The position numbers and the translations under genes are program-made. Positions 12,801 through 26,543 of a stretch of DNA of 64,000 nt are shown here, piece by piece. Where the stretch lies: assembly GCF_008831285.2 (NCBI RefSeq), contig NC_045142.1, positions 21,887,354 to 21,951,353 on the forward strand. Direction: 5' to 3'. The stretch is from Nymphaea colorata (taxonomy: Eukaryota; Streptophyta; Magnoliopsida; Nymphaeales; Nymphaeaceae). Positions within the stretch are counted from its first letter, which is position 1; each line of letters opens with the position of its first letter. The notes under the pieces are model-generated. The model saw only the letters and a list, made by a program, of their open reading frames with translations. It was not told the origin of the DNA and ran no database searches.

Positions 12801-13400
12801 TGCTGGAGGCCTGCCCTTGAAGCTAAGGTGATAAATACCTAGTAAGATTATAGAGAGAAGTGACATAAGAAAACTTAGAGGGAGTTCATTTGGAATAAAG
12901 ATGTTCATTCTCGTGGCCGTTGGTTCACTTACATTGTTTTAAATAGTCGTCTCCCTACTTAAGACAAACAAAAGAAGAGGAAACTTGCCCTAGCAAATCG
13001 ATATCCTATTTGTACTGCTGTTGAGGAGTGAAATGAGCATGTGTTGCTGGAATGCCGTCTTGCTAAGAAAATATGGAATTTGGTTTTTAAGAAATTTGAA
13101 AAGAAAATTTTGGAAAGAAGAAATATCATCGATGAATTAAAGAACTGGTACAGTTGTAGCTTCAAGGGAGGATGGGTCGCTCGTTGTTGGAGGATTTGCT
13201 TTCAAATTGTAATATGGAGTATATGGAAGTGGAGAAAGAAGCATTTTCATGGGGAAGATAGCAGATCTGTAGACTTGATGTGCTCGCAGACATGGTTGGA
13301 CTGTGTCAATAGCTTTGCTGTCCTCCTTGATAGCCGGCCTGAGGAACTTTTGAAAATGCGGTTTTGGACCAGTTTCAGCATTCTTCTGAACAGATGACTA
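9840..13400 (+). pseudogene. LINE ORF2 remnant (endonuclease + reverse transcriptase)
   Basis: The apurinic-type endonuclease is seen as LLMSDFNCML (about 10225), FTWTNNCRNGETIFCRLNW and SSDHSPLVFS (about 10490). The linker contains KARIKWLREGDNNTAFF. The RT is seen as MVALIPKHESAKM, CHLKLDLSKAYDLVNW, a GLR-stop-GDPISPYLF box with an in-frame TAG at 11744, and LAFADHVILFS. The catalytic FADD box therefore reads FADH. Further on, YLGLPLFAGKL and an HVLLECRLAKKIW zf-RVT-like motif (about 13040) are visible. The damaged RT core and many stops show a dead copy. Confidence 0.88.
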
Positions 13401-13860
13401 ACCACTCATCATAACCATGAAATTATCCAAATAGCATTTAGGAAGACTAATGGAGCTCGCTGAGTTGCAGTTAAGGTAAATGGAGTCAAAGATGTTTTTG
13501 ATGTGAAAAATCATTCCTACCGCAGATCAATATCTCCATTTCTTGAGACAGAGATGTTAGCTTGGACACTTCTTCACTTTGACTTCAATGGTTGCTCCAT
13601 CATAATCATTAGTGCTAACAACGAAAATTCTGGCTTAACTCTCTTATTGCAGGTAGAGGTGAAATAGGTATGCTCCCCAAATCGTGGCTAACAAAGTTAA
13701 ACTATTCTGCATCACAAACGAAAATCTAGTGCAAATTCTTTCTTTGCTGCCCTTAGTTTGAGGTCCAATGTTTTCTTTTATGCAGGTTACAGCAATTTTT
13801 ATTAGTTCTCCTGTAAATATTGTTTTTTTGGCACTGTTGGATTAATAAAAATTTTGAAGG

Positions 13861-14446
13861 ACTCTTCCAACAGGTTTGATGCGGAAATACTCATGTTCAT
13901 ATATATATATATATATAATTCACTACCCATGTACTTTGACCTGCTGATTTTTCACGAGACACATATGAGCAGCAACACGTGTTAACCAATTCGCAGCACG
14001 TCTGCATCATCAGGAGACAAGTATCATCTGCAGCGCTCATGGCCCACGTTTGGGCTTCCTCACTCCATCACTTGTTCTACTTGGATTTGCTTTCTTATCT
14101 AAAGCTTTGTTGGACACAAACGTCACATGCAAAACGTATAATTTATTTATTTTTTAATTATTTAAAAAAACTTCTATGGATGTTTTTTAATTTACCATAA
14201 AAGGTCAGAAAATAGTTTAAAGATATTTTATAGTAATAATTAATGTAAATTGGACTGACTCCACTGAATCGGTAATAAACTGACCGATTCAGTTTGGTAT
14301 CTGATTCAAGAGTGTCATATGTTCGGGTTTAATTTTTCTCTTAAAAGTGGAATAGGATCGCCCTCCAGTTTAAAGCGAATTAAATTTTAAAAACAAAAAG
14401 AACAATCCCATGATCAGCAGACTTTCACCTCTTTTTTATTTCTTTA

Positions 14447-14503
<57 letters not shown>

Positions 14504-16600
14504 TGTGGCTTAAATTTAGGTGGGTAAGATAGTTTAGCTTACTACTATATATGAAACAGAAGGAATTAAAAGTTGGAAGACGTTTGGAAGTTAATAGCTA
14601 AGTTTTAAATGCAGTCGCTATAAATTTCAAGGGAGTTGGCTTAGTTGATGGGGCCTTTTTCTGTGAGTTTGATATTAACTTTGTAGTTGGGTAGGTGAGT
14701 TAGCTTCAACTTAACAAAGTTGCAAACAAGTCGTTGAGAGTTTAATGCTTTAGTAGTAAATAGTTTGCTAATTCAAAGGAGTCAGCTTAAGTGTTGGGCT
14801 TTGGCTGCTGCTTCGTATCAGCAACAATTTCACAATATTTTACTTTACAGGTGTGTTGGTATATTCACTTAAATTGAAAAAGGGTTTACATATTAGTTTT
14901 TGGGTTGTAAATCTGCATGACTCTGTGTTGATAAGAGAGCATAAGTTTTTACCCAACCTCTTATGTTCATAAGGTACTGTATTTCAACTTATATATCGGT
15001 GATTCTCATGATGTGATGCCCCTGACACTGTTCAAAATTACAATATTGTGAATTATTTTAACTTGGAATCTTTATAAGTTATATCAAATCATGTCATAAC
15101 CCAGATCTTAGGCGATATTTTCTATATAAGAGGGTACATAATAAGAACTACATTATATTTTCTAAATAAGTATCTTTAAAAATACATGACTTCTAGAGTT
15201 ATAGAATTGTTTAGGCAAGGTGAGTGCAACTCTAAGTTTGACTCCCAGAAAAAAAACCTTCAACTGCAGAAACTACATCGAATAAATGATTAAGTTTTCT
15301 AATTTGTGCACCAATTTTGTCAATTTTTAATGCATCGACTTTTTAATGTAGAAGAACACTCAATGTAGAAAATCATTCGTGAGACTTCGAATTTTGGATC
15401 AAATTTTTATTGGGAAAACAATTGTTTTTTCTTGTCTAAAAGGGTCGAACCGTACACACATAAACTTACTGTCAATGTTAATGAATGAGTAAGAAATAAA
15501 AATTTGTCGTTAAAAAAAAAAAACCATCGTGAATATTAGTGATGGTTATGATGCAGCAACAGTTTTTTAACTTCAGCAGTCCGGCCCAAAGACTATCAGC
15601 ACATATTTAATTGTTAGTTATGCAGCAACCCCAACAACATATGATCTTTATTTTTTATTTTTATAATTGTATTTATCCCTCCTTATTAAATGAATTTAGG
15701 TGAAAATAAATACACTGCTGTTATTTTTTTTATGAAAGGGAAGATGTGAGAGAGAGAGAAAGAGGCAGCTAGTTCTTAGGCAAATTATATATACTAAACA
15801 ATAAATTGAATGATGACTTTAACTATTTAGAATTATGAAGTCATTTAAGTATGGTTGTTTATGTGAAAGAGATAAATGGTTGAAAAAAAAACAAAAAAAA
15901 ATGTAAACTAATATTAAATAACAAAAAATCTCATTTTTTTTTTTATGCTTTTCTTAATTAGATATCGTGTTGAGTCGGATTGCTCTAATTAGATGGCTGG
16001 ATGATTTTAAAAAACTAGAATTACCATTTAATTTTTTTACATAAATATTATAAAAGTACTATTTTAGTTTTGTTTAAATAACAAAAACATGTTTCAGTTG
16101 TCTATTCTTTCATTTATGCACATAAAATTACAAAGAAAACAATCAAAACTTGAGTTCCTTTGAAAAGAAAAAACATTATATAATTTAATAAGACCCGACG
16201 AAAGAGTTCCACAAAAATGCCACATGTCGAGGATTCGGTAACGGAGTTCTTTATAATTTGACTTAATTTTTTTATGTCTTAAATTTATTAGCGTACTTTT
16301 AACATGTCCAGCTTTTTTCTGCTTTAATAATGTTTAATCTTTTAAAGAAAAAGAACAATATCAAGCATCAAGCCAAGTGGAGGCTGAATATTTAGGTGCT
16401 TTTCGATGTCCCTGAGCCTAAAGAAGAATGGAAGAGACACCAAAGAAAATGGCGCCCTGGTGATTAGAGTGAAAAGCGGAGGCAAACTTGTCATGCTGTT
16501 CACTGAACCAGAGGAAGAGAGGAGAGAGTGAGCGGGATTCTTACGTTATGGAGGGGAGAGAGAGAGAGAGAGAGAGCGTCAGTGGAATGCTTACTTTGCA
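13861..16600. other. Intergenic AT-rich DNA with microsatellites
   Basis: No gene seen. Contains (AT)n at about 13900-13918, a (TC)n tract followed by (AT)n at about 14448-14502, several A and T runs, and a GA-rich tract (about 16555-16580) just upstream of the 7TM gene, probably in its promoter or 5' leader. Confidence 0.6.
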
Positions 16601-16698
16601 CGCCTTGACTGATTGATTGTCACCTTCCTCCATTATCGTTCCCGTGTCAAGCTCGTGGAAGGAGAGAGAGAGGGAGAGAGGAAAGGGGGCGGGGGAGA

Positions 16699-19600
16699 AT
16701 GGAGGGAGGGAAGTGGTGGAGGAGTCGATGGCGAGAGGTGGTGGTTCTTCTCTTAGGGTTGGCTCTCTCCGGGGCCGAGGGATCGATACACGAGTACAAC
16801 GGAGGCACGTTCACACCCCAGATGAACGCCTTCTTCTTCCACGGCGGAAGCGAGGGTATCTACGCTTCCAAGGGCGGCAACTCCTCCAACGGCAAATCCT
16901 TCATCCAGTATGTCAAGACTGTCTCTTTCTCTCTCTCCGCGCCCCGCCACCCCCCCCCCCCCCTTCTTTGCATGTTGTCTCGTACACCGTGTTTTGACTC
17001 TTGAACTGGGAAAATGAAAATGACTGGAACCAGAGGGTCTTCATTTGTGTGAAGTTCAGGAAGAACGGAACCTACGGGACCGTCTTACATTTGACCTCTA
17101 GGCTCTAGCTACCTGCAAAATCGTTTCCAGCAGTAGGATATGTGAAGTATAATACCAATGAATGTAAATAGCATGTATAAAGGCGGAAGAAAATAATTCC
17201 TGGAACTGGAAGGGCACGTTTTTTAGGGATCTAAGAATTTGTTGTCATTAACCTTTCTCTTTCGTGACTGGTTGCTTAAACGAATGTTGTTTGATCAAGA
17301 CGGAGATCATTTCAGAACTAATGTCTGCGAATTAGTGGCAGTCTAACTATAACAAGCATAATTAAATGGTTTACTACTTACTGACAGCACCATCATTTTC
17401 GTTCTTTTCTTGGAAGCTAAGCCTTTTTTATTTCTCTTCTACGATTTTCATAAACATAGTTAGATTGTATGGTAAAATGAGCAGGTTCCTGACAGTATTT
17501 GTTATAAATCATCATAAATACTTCTAGACAGCATATCTGCAGTTCTTTTCTTGATATAGACTAAATTGGCAGGGATGATAGTCATTCCCTACTCCCCAAC
17601 CAAGACGCTCAAAATTGAACGCGTTCAACGGAAGATTTTTGTCTCTTATATCATCAGATTTTGTTTCCTTATGAGCTCATTTAGGTCCAACATTTAAACT
17701 GGCTGGAATAAGGATGGTAAAATCAAACTAATTGTCAACCTTTCACTCCCTTAAACTCATTGAAGTTTACAATATTTTGAAAATTTGGTGGTGCTTTTCT
17801 TACAAGATAATGAAAATTCAGCTTGCCGTAAGTGTAAGTCTGTACAATGAAGGGCTTAATTGCTTTTACTGTTGCTTATTCATGTTAAAAATATGGTTAA
17901 ACTTTAGAGTAGCTACTGACTTTAGTTTAGCTGGTTGACAACTCTTTGTCGAGAAATTGATCTTTTTGAGTCTTTGATTTCTTTATGTTTAGTTAAAGTA
18001 TTTATTCTTTGTTGATATATATGGACATTGTTTATGCTCCAAAGAAAAAGCATTAGCTTTTGGGTTTCAGTTTATTATCTTTTCTTGCTTTGTGCTACCT
18101 TTTTATCAGGGAGTTTCTTTGGATTTATTTTATTTTCTTGTACTTGTTGTAAGGTTTTGTTCTTCCGAACTAAATGCACATGGCAAGATTGAATTTCTCA
18201 AATATGACATGCCAAATTGTCCAATTCTTTTTATTTTATAGTCTCTAACTTATCCTTTCAGATTTGAGTCTATCACGTTTAGGAGAACAAAGAACGCTGC
18301 TGCACGACATACGGAGATGGAACAGAGGACTGGTCGGATTGAGGCAATAATTGTTGAAATAAAAGACAGGGAGAAAATTGGTGGTGCTTATCTTAACTCA
18401 GATGCAATATGTTGTACCACAGAGCTTTCTAAGGATGGATCTTGTAAAAGAGGAGAGGTGATCGTTCGTAGAAATCCCGATAACCGAGAATGGCCAAAAC
18501 GCATTCCAACGTTTTTCTCAGGAGCAGATGACGAAGCTAAGATGGCAACAGAAACTGTAGAGATAGACCACACTGGCATGTATTATTTGTATTTTATGTT
18601 TTGTGAGCCACAACTCCAGGGAACTGTAATTCATGGGAAAACCATTTGGAGAAACCCAACTGGTTATCTTCCAGGGAAGATGGTGCCACTTATGTCCTTC
18701 TACAGCTTCATGTCCTTAGCATATCTTATCCTTGGTTTGATTTGGTTTCTACAGTTTGTTCGATTCTGGAAAGACATATTGCAGCTCCAGTATTATATCA
18801 CTGTTGTTATTGCACTTGGTATGTTTGAGATGGCACTATGGTACTTTGAATATGCAAATTTTAACTCTACTGGGATCAGACCAATAGGCATCACAGTTTG
18901 GGCTGTTACTTTTACTGCTGTCAAGAAGACTGTGTCTCGCCTTCTTCTTCTTGTGGTGTCCATGGGATATGGTGTAGTTCGGCCAACATTGGGTGGGATA
19001 ACTTCTCGTGTCTCCCTTCTTGGATTTATATACTTTGTGGCATCCGAGACACTTGAGCTCATTGAAAATGTAGGTAATATAGATGATTTCTCAAAAAAAG
19101 TTAGGCTGTTCCTTGTGCTCCCTGTCGCAGTTTTAGATGCATGCTTCATCCTCTGGATATTCTCTTCACTATCAAGGACTTTAGAAAAGCTTCAGGTACT
19201 TCTAAATTTTGAAACAAAGCTCCTTCATTTAATGCTTTTATCTGTATATGCAATCCCTCTTGTTGGTATTAGAAGCAGCAGAAGTTATTCTGAATCTGTA
19301 TAGGCCCTTTTTTTCAAGGCGTAGAGAAGAACTATGCCAAGAAAAGATATTTTGAGGCATAGAGAAGTGGCATGATTATAGAGCTTCATATGTCAGGGCA
19401 GATACCTCACTTTCTTTCAGAAGACCACACATTTCTCCATTATGTTAAAATTGTTGCATGGTTTCCGGTTTCCACAAGCTTGTGGTGCAGATAACAAAGG
19501 AAAATATAGACCTGTCAATATCATTGTGGTTTGTAATTGTTTTGTTGTCATAATGTACAAAAAGTGTTAGGTACTACCCAACATTTTCTGGTGTTTACTT

Positions 19601-22232
19601 TTAATCCATGTGCGGCCTATTGAACTACTAAGAGCCTATAAGTCAATTTATAAGTAAATTTTTTAATCATAATTGAAGAAGATAAGAAAGGTCTCTGAAC
19701 ACTATTAACTCACTATGCTTTCTGTGTTTTTGCCTAGGCTTTTAGTCTAGCATTTGGATAACACGAATGGCATTTGGATGGCACCTGTGTTATTAAGGGC
19801 AGAAAGCCATTTTGAAGTGCATTCTTAACTATATATTACTAGTATATTATAACTACTGTTGTTACTATTGAAATCATCGGCAGTCAAAGACTCATTTTTT
19901 GAGTTTATTCTGTAGCATGATAATATACATTGTGAAGTTGTCTCAATATCACCAAACAACTTGTAGTTGATTTATTTTAATATTTTCTCCTTTGCCAAGG
20001 TTGTTTAATGTCAAAATTATGCCTTTGTTAGAAACTGAGCAGGATTGTATCATGAAACATACTAGGGGTGAAATTGTAGAACTTGTTCTTCTAGTTAAGT
20101 TTCTAGTGGAGAAATAGGTAAATGTGGTGTGATGATTACTTAGTCTAAAGCATGTATATTTTGCATACTTAATCTTTTGACTCTTTTGCAGATGAGGAGA
20201 AGCATGGCAAAGCTTGAACTGTATAGGAAATTCACCAACAGCCTAGCTATATCAGTGTTGCTATCTATTGTTTGGATCGGATATGAGGTACTAGTGTTCT
20301 TTTGGCAGCTCCTGAAAATGTGGAAGTTTTATTTGTTGGGCGAATTTTACTGTTAGCAGCTACACTCATACAAGTACACTGACTCACACCTGAAAATTGG
20401 GAATGTAAATGGTACTTATGTTGGTCATATTGGACATAGACATAAAATAATTTTGGTAAATACTGCCATAGTGCAATGTGAATCTTATATGAGAAGGGTT
20501 TTACATTTAAAGGGCAACTGGTTTTTTTTTTTTTTGGGAGAACGCTAGGCTGCATTGTGGATCGATTTCAATGGAAAAGGGGTTCCTGTCTTCTGTTATT
20601 GAACTGTTACACTTCCATTACTCGTGTGTGTGTGTGTTCCTGTCATGTCTCTTTTTTGTGGTACTTATAGATCTTCTAAACTTTGTCTTGCATGTTTTTA
20701 GTAAGTGTTCATTTTTCGTGCAATTTTTTTTATGTCCAACTGGACAGTAAGCTGAAAATTTTAGAATCATGTAATACAAATCAAACTTCACTTTTGTCCA
20801 TTCAGTTGTACTTCAATGCATCGGATCCACTGAGCGAGCTCTGGGAAAGGGCGTGGTTGATCCCTGCTTTTTGGAGTGTGCTTGCCTACTTATTGCTTCT
20901 TGTCATCTGCATTCTTTGGTCTCCTTCTCAGAACCCTACCAGGTGAATATGTTAATAACCCACATTTATTGTCATTATGTTATGCTCGGCCTTAGTCTTT
21001 ATTAAGCATTGTTTTCTTATGTTTGAGTTTTAAGTTTATTTGGGTTGGATCGGAACCGTAGTAAGGACCCGTTCAGTTTAGTTATGATGTAAGTTAACTT
21101 ATTTGGGCGTGATTAGCCCTAATGCATGATTATGATGTTTGTTTTCTCAAACATATGAAAACAATGCTTAGTAAAGACTAAGGCGGAGCATAACACATTA
21201 TCTGTAACCATCATTTTAGCTTTTCTTCCCACTGTAGTATCATCAGCATAAGTTTCTCATGTGATCCTAAACGTCTGCTACAATGTGAAGCTGAGAACCA
21301 TGCATATTACAATCTCAACTTTCTGTCTGATTGCAGCCTATGTGTTTATTATATCTATCAACCGCAGTCATAAATAATGTCTCAGAGTATTAAACGGCGA
21401 GGTTTTTCTTGGATATAATACAGCGAGCTTGAAATAAAGGGGGAAAATACGGTAAATTTTTAAAATTTTTAAAAAATTAAAAATGGGGGAAAAATAAAAT
21501 AAGTGAGAAACTAATAACACAAACATCACAAGAGAAGTAGACTTGCAACAAATAAAAAAAAAACAGTTTGGCATTAAAAGAACTGAAAAAAATGAAAAAA
21601 ATAAAAAAAAGTGAAAGAAATGCAAAAAAATGCGTTAAAAACGTGTTTCTTTTGCTTTTAACGTTTTTTAAAAAAAAAACGCGTTTTTTAGAAGTTTTAA
21701 ATGGCCATTTAATTTATCGTATTTTTCTCGAAAAAAACGCATTTTCAGTATCAACTGCTGTAGGCACTGTTATAGGAAAATAAACCTTTCCCAGGCCATG
21801 ATAAACCTGAAGTCTATGTGTTGGGAAAGTTTGGGTTACGAGTCTTATGACAAGTCAATGGACAATCTTTTGTAGGATAATGTCGAGCTCCCCCTTTTTT
21901 CCCATTCTAAGTGGGAGAAGTCATCCATCCATCTCTAGTTTGCCCTTGTCAAGTTGCAAAATCTATTATGTGGTCATCGTCTTTTAGTTCTTCTCTGCTG
22001 AGTCTGCTCCCTCATAGACAATCTTTTGAGTTTCTTGACTTTCTATAGGTATGCATATTCAGAAGAGACAGGAGATGACTTTGATGATGAAGAAAGTGTT
22101 GCATTAACTAGTAGTGCTTCAAAAGCTTCGGGAGATTTAGAGAGCAGGGCGGAGAGGAAGGAAAGAAGACCAGCAGGTCCAGAACATGTGTTTGGGCCAG
22201 GAGAGGACCTTGAGGAGGATAAGGTTGCATAA
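16699..22232 (+). CDS. Lung seven-transmembrane (GOST) family protein, CAND7-like
   Basis: Five coding exons: 16699-16907, 18262-19195, 20192-20287, 20806-20942 and 22049-22232, all GT/AG. Together they are 1560 nt, giving 519 aa, close to plant homologues such as Arabidopsis At5g18520. Residues 1-28 are a signal peptide (hydrophobic VVVLLLGLALSG). The lumenal N domain follows, with NAFFFHGGSEGIYASKG, FESITFRRTK, AIIVEIKDRE, DAICCTTELSKDGSC and GMYYLYFMFCEPQL. The seven-helix Lung_7-TM_R domain contains GFMSLAYLI-type helices, LWYFEYANFNSTG and RLLLLVVSMGYGVVRPTLGG. The cytosolic tail is acidic and ends GPGEDLEEDKVA. The ATG at 16699 is chosen because it supplies the signal peptide; the ATG at 16729 is out of frame. 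These proteins are called candidate GPCRs in plants, while the animal relatives TMEM87/GPR107 act in Golgi and endosomal traffic. Intron 1 (1354 bp) begins with a poly-C run near 16950. Confidence 0.95.
20978..21195. mobile_element. 218-bp foldback MITE in intron 4 of the 7TM gene
   Basis: The first about 50 bp (TGTTATGCTCGGCCTTAGTC...) and the reverse complement of the last about 50 bp (TGTTATGCTCCGCCTTAGTC...) match at all but a few positions, leaving a loop of about 118 bp. The element is flanked on both sides by CATTA (20973-20977 and 21196-21200), which looks like a 5-bp target duplication. It encodes nothing. The superfamily is unclear because a 5-bp duplication is not typical of PIF, mariner, hAT or Mutator MITEs. 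Confidence 0.8.
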
Positions 22233-22532
22233 TAATTTCTAGTATATTTATGATGGCGATCTCTTTCAATGATTCATCTTCTGAAGAAGGAAAACAGAAA
22301 AGCGGGAAAATGGAAGTACAAATGGCATCTCTGCCTTGCTTGATAAAGACCAGGCTGATGTCATGCCTGATGAGTATCCATGTGAATATTATCAAATGCA
22401 CTGATGCTTGCAACAACATGTTACAGGGCTTTCTGGAAGCCAGATTACATTGTTGTCCTGTGCATCTGTCAACTGTACTGACTCTGGTGTAAAACAAAAA
22501 TGAAAATGTGTACTGTTTTCTATGAGTTTCTT

Positions 22533-25500
22533 CCGGTTGAAAAATTACATGTGATCAGCACAATATCATATAGATGCAGTAAATAGCCAAGCCCTTGTTT
22601 CGCACAATGCAATTTGAAGCGGTTACAGTGCTTTATTGTGCATTTTAAATTTCGTGCACCACTTAGATATGCTGCAGATGCTGAAATCTGGTTAAAAGTT
22701 AATATATACCGCCAAAGCATGTCAAACAATCAATTTCACCAATCTGAAGCTACCTTTTGCAAAGCCATATAAGTTGGAGCTCATGTTCCAGCATAAACAT
22801 GAGCACGTTAGAAGTGAACTACAGTCCAATTAGTGTACACTGAATAATTCTCAAATACATTAAGAACTGACTTGAAACTCTTGACAGGAAGAAGTCTTTG
22901 TTCTCATCAACTGATAAACATTCGTATTGGGATTGTGAGAGTTGCAAGGCCCTACAGGCAAACTCCTTTTCTCTTTTTTCGGCACAAGAATCTCGTTCAC
23001 TGGAGACTTTGGCACCTATTCCTTCGTCTTCAATGCATCACTGTAAAATATATGGATACATTGTCAGATTGTAAGAAATTGTAGATGCTGTAACTGGTCC
23101 GTATTGTGGCCGAATGAGCAACTTTTGGTTGTTGCATATACTGCTATGCATTATTGATTCGTAAAGGCCAAGTCTGCAAAAATGTTTGTCAAATCTTTTA
23201 CCAATCCCACTATCTAGTGATATTAGGTGGGATGTCCAATAGTGGAAGCGGATGTGGATGTGGAAGTGACAATGGATTTTGCATCGGTTATACAAGCATG
23301 CTGCAGAATATCAACCATATACTTTTGCTAAGGCAGGAGCGGCCCCTGATGAATTCACAATGACTTCAATTCCAAAAAAGTAATGTAACTGGCCGGGATC
23401 CTATTAGCAAACTTCCCAATAGAGCAGAAGATATAGTTGTCAGGGTTACCTATATCCTTCATATAGACCATCATGTAAATGAGAATACTCTTTCATTTAA
23501 AATTGGACAAGGATGTGTAAACGGAGGAGGTGAAGCCCCACAAAAAGGGAACTGATACTATGCATGACCGGATTGCTTGATATGATGAATGGTCATGTAA
23601 ATGTGACGGTAAGGAATAATGTGGATACTAGAACCCTAGTGGCTATAAGTTGTAAACTGTTCATGCAGATTGCTATAAAGAAAAGTATTGTTTACTTCCA
23701 GCTCTCACTATCAAAGTTCCTAATGTTCAACACTTTAGCTGATAGGTATACTGCTCGCCACCCAAATCACAGCAGCCAGGGGAAAATGGGGAGGGGCTTC
23801 AGCCTCTTTGGGGTATCTCTCCTATTTAAGAGTGATAATAATATATAACACCACCTCGATTATGGTTCACTTAATTTCTAGATTGTATTGTTGAAGTAAT
23901 CAAGTCCTTCTGTTTGATCATAACCTTTAGTTATAAAACATGTCTTCTATTGTTCGATAATTCCATTGTACTTCATTTGGCATCAAATGCCCATTTGCAA
24001 CTCAAAATGTTTTACAGGCACAGGAGTCCGTGTTTCATTTCTGCAACACAGGCTTCTCCAGTTGTATAGCTTGTTGAGAAGAAAAGCCTGTAGCTTTAGC
24101 ATAGATCTTGGTCGTAAGGTCTAGTATGAGATGGTATCTGGGGCTTGTGGAAACAGAAAAGCTATTGGGATGCACATCGCTTTTGGACCTAATGATCATA
24201 GGATGAGTGCCTAAAGATGGTGGTTCAAAAGAAGTTTTTTGTAGCTGTTTGACATTGAGAAAATGTTGTGGACTCGTAGGAGCAAGTAAAAGTGATAGTG
24301 ACACAAACAAATATGATTCATCATGGTCGAGGACATATCGGATTCTGAGGCGGCCATGACCAATAGCTTGCTCCAAAACTGATACTTGAGGAACTAGACT
24401 GTGCAGCGCAGCACACCATGACTGCAGAGATCAACCTCAACTGAGACACGGACAGCAAAAATAAATGAAGTTTAGAACAATATATAAGAGTAGCTTTACT
24501 ACCAAGTTAGGATCGAAGTAATGCAAGACAGATCTCTCCTGAATCCACCATTCTAACCAGCAAACGAACACCACGATGAAATTTTCCACTATATAAAAGG
24601 ATTTGTTTACAAAGATGAAGACGCCAACGAGTTGATGTGTCAGATCTCTTAGAGATAACAAAAATAAACATTATCATAATGCTTTCTTCTTGCTTTTGTT
24701 TTTGTTTAGTTCATTGTCGTTATGTTTATTCTTATCTAGCAGTTATTCCTTTCTGGGGACACTTCCTTGGGTGCCTTGACTTAAATCTGGAGTTCGTAGA
24801 CTATGAAGCCGATGCTTTCTACAATCTTCTTTGTACTTATATTCATCTTGTTTGGTGTGGTGTTTATCGGTCTGAATGGTACACTATGATCATTGCATTA
24901 TTCAGTAGAAATTATTAAAGAATATTTAATAAAGGTTAAAAAAAGTATCGGTGCTGCTAGCATAGGTCTCAGACGACCCATATCCAAGCTTCGATATAAT
25001 ATTAATTTACTGCCACGCATTGGTGTCAAATGAGACACAGATTTTGATGGGGCTAGATGCCGGTACCCTTGTTTGGAGAAAGGAAATGTAAAAGAAAAAA
25101 ACAGTATCTTGATAAGATCATTCAATAAATTAGGTCGCACACTAGCTCAGTTTTCAGAAATCAAATAATACTTTGCTAGTGTTTCAAGTTATATCTCAAA
25201 GTTCAATTTGTCGATAAAGAAAACCTTTTTTGACAAAAGAACTGTAGTCGTGAGAAAAGGAAAACGTGTCAACAGAGTTGCACAGAAGAATTTCTCAAAT
25301 GACATCAAGGATCTGTCGGTCATTGTTAAAATAGCAAATAAATGAATTGCTCATGAAAATGAAGTTTTTGGAAATTAATTGGTCAACCATAATAAGGCAG
25401 GGGAAATGAAGGGATGAATTTGAAAATTGACCAAACAAAAGGAACATGAAACTTTTCATGGAACTAGATACAACCTTCTACGGTTTTTATTGAAGCAGGG

Positions 25501-26100
25501 CTCTGGCCCATGATAATTCACGTTTGAGAGCATTTTTATTTCCCCATTTTTCACATTTTAACAAACTAGTTGAGTGCCGGCATCCCATCTTCGGGAAACG
25601 AGCATGTGGCATGATTTTTCATCATCTCCCGAATTTCTCTGCCCTCTCTTTATGAAGGTCGAGGTTACAGCTACAGCAGTAAGAGAATGAGACAGAAAAG
25701 AAAGGCAGCTTTCTACGTATGTTGCTTAGGTGCGGTAGGTACAAAGAGGATACGAGAAAGACATCCACAAGAACACAAAATTGGGTGCCCCGGTCATCTT
25801 TCTTTTCGCCAAAAGGTCACCTCTGAAATCAATCTACATATTCGTACAGTGTTGGACAAAAGGAACCATAGTCCTCTGCAGCAACCACACCATTTTCGAC
25901 GGTGAGGAGTCCCTTTTGCTTGATCATTTTCCTGAATCTGTAAGCGTGTATATGATGTTTGGGCAGCTAATACAAACTTCATGGGGTTTAAGATCACCCC
26001 CTTCCCCTGTACATCCACCTATTACAAAGTTACATGTAAAATCATCAAATTACAGTCCGCAGAACTATTACTTTTCATTTTTGCATATACCAAATGCTCA
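22533..26100. other. Intergenic region between the 7TM and flippase genes
   Basis: No supported gene. Short open frames on both strands lack family signatures and codon structure. The stretch holds the 3' untranslated regions of the two convergent genes at its ends. On the - strand, 24440-24660 resembles part of a retrotransposon LTR in style, but I found no paired LTR, primer-binding site or coding region. Confidence 0.5.
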
Positions 26101-26543
26101 TTGTATTCTGCAGAAGAGTAAACTTCCTTAAGAAAATATGAAAAGGTTTTCCTTTAATAACCCAAAGCTTTTCAGATCTATTTCAGTAGTATAGCTTTCA
26201 TTCTTCTTACAGGTGGGGGAAAGGGGTGGATTGATAGGCAAATAGGGTTGGGTGGATCATAACAAAACAAAACATGACAATCATGAGTAGGACTGGAAGG
26301 GAAACCACTCAGGTGCTCATCCTTCTGCGCACAATCATGACAAGGATTCAAAACATCAAAACATCAGAAACCATATGGGTATAATGTTTTGATCTCACGT
26401 AAAGCAAAAAGGCAATGGGGAAAAATTAAGTTGCACTTACCTGGAGCACACCCAAGAGCCCGCCAAAAGGAAGCCATCTGACTGTGGAACTGATGCAAGC
26501 CGTATAACATAGATGGTGTCTGCTCAAACAAGCAACTTATAAA

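Larger units (their letters stand above)
8150..13860 (+). mobile_element. Decayed L1-type LINE (non-LTR retrotransposon)
   Basis: In order on the + strand: ORF1-like sequence with a DUF4283-type region and a CCHC knuckle; then an endonuclease, a reverse transcriptase and a C-terminal zf-RVT segment. This is the order of plant L1 LINEs. The reading frame is broken many times by stops and frameshifts. The 3' limit is taken at the AT-rich tail GGATTAATAAAAATTTTG near 13857; the 5' limit is approximate, and I could not find target-site duplications. The element is clearly inactive. A possible RNase H-like remnant lies at about 13440-13640 (LETEMLAWTLL..IIIISAN), but this is weak. Confidence 0.88.

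Noticed and set aside
16617-16997. Alternative frame overlapping exon 1 of the 7TM gene
   Set aside because: It arises from GA-rich leader sequence; the 16699 frame gives a signal peptide and the conserved FFFHGGSEG motif.
24430-24665. Possible solo LTR on the - strand
   Set aside because: It has an LTR-like feel (short TATATA box, GGTGGATTCAGGAGAGATC), but I found no TG..CA borders, target duplication or partner.
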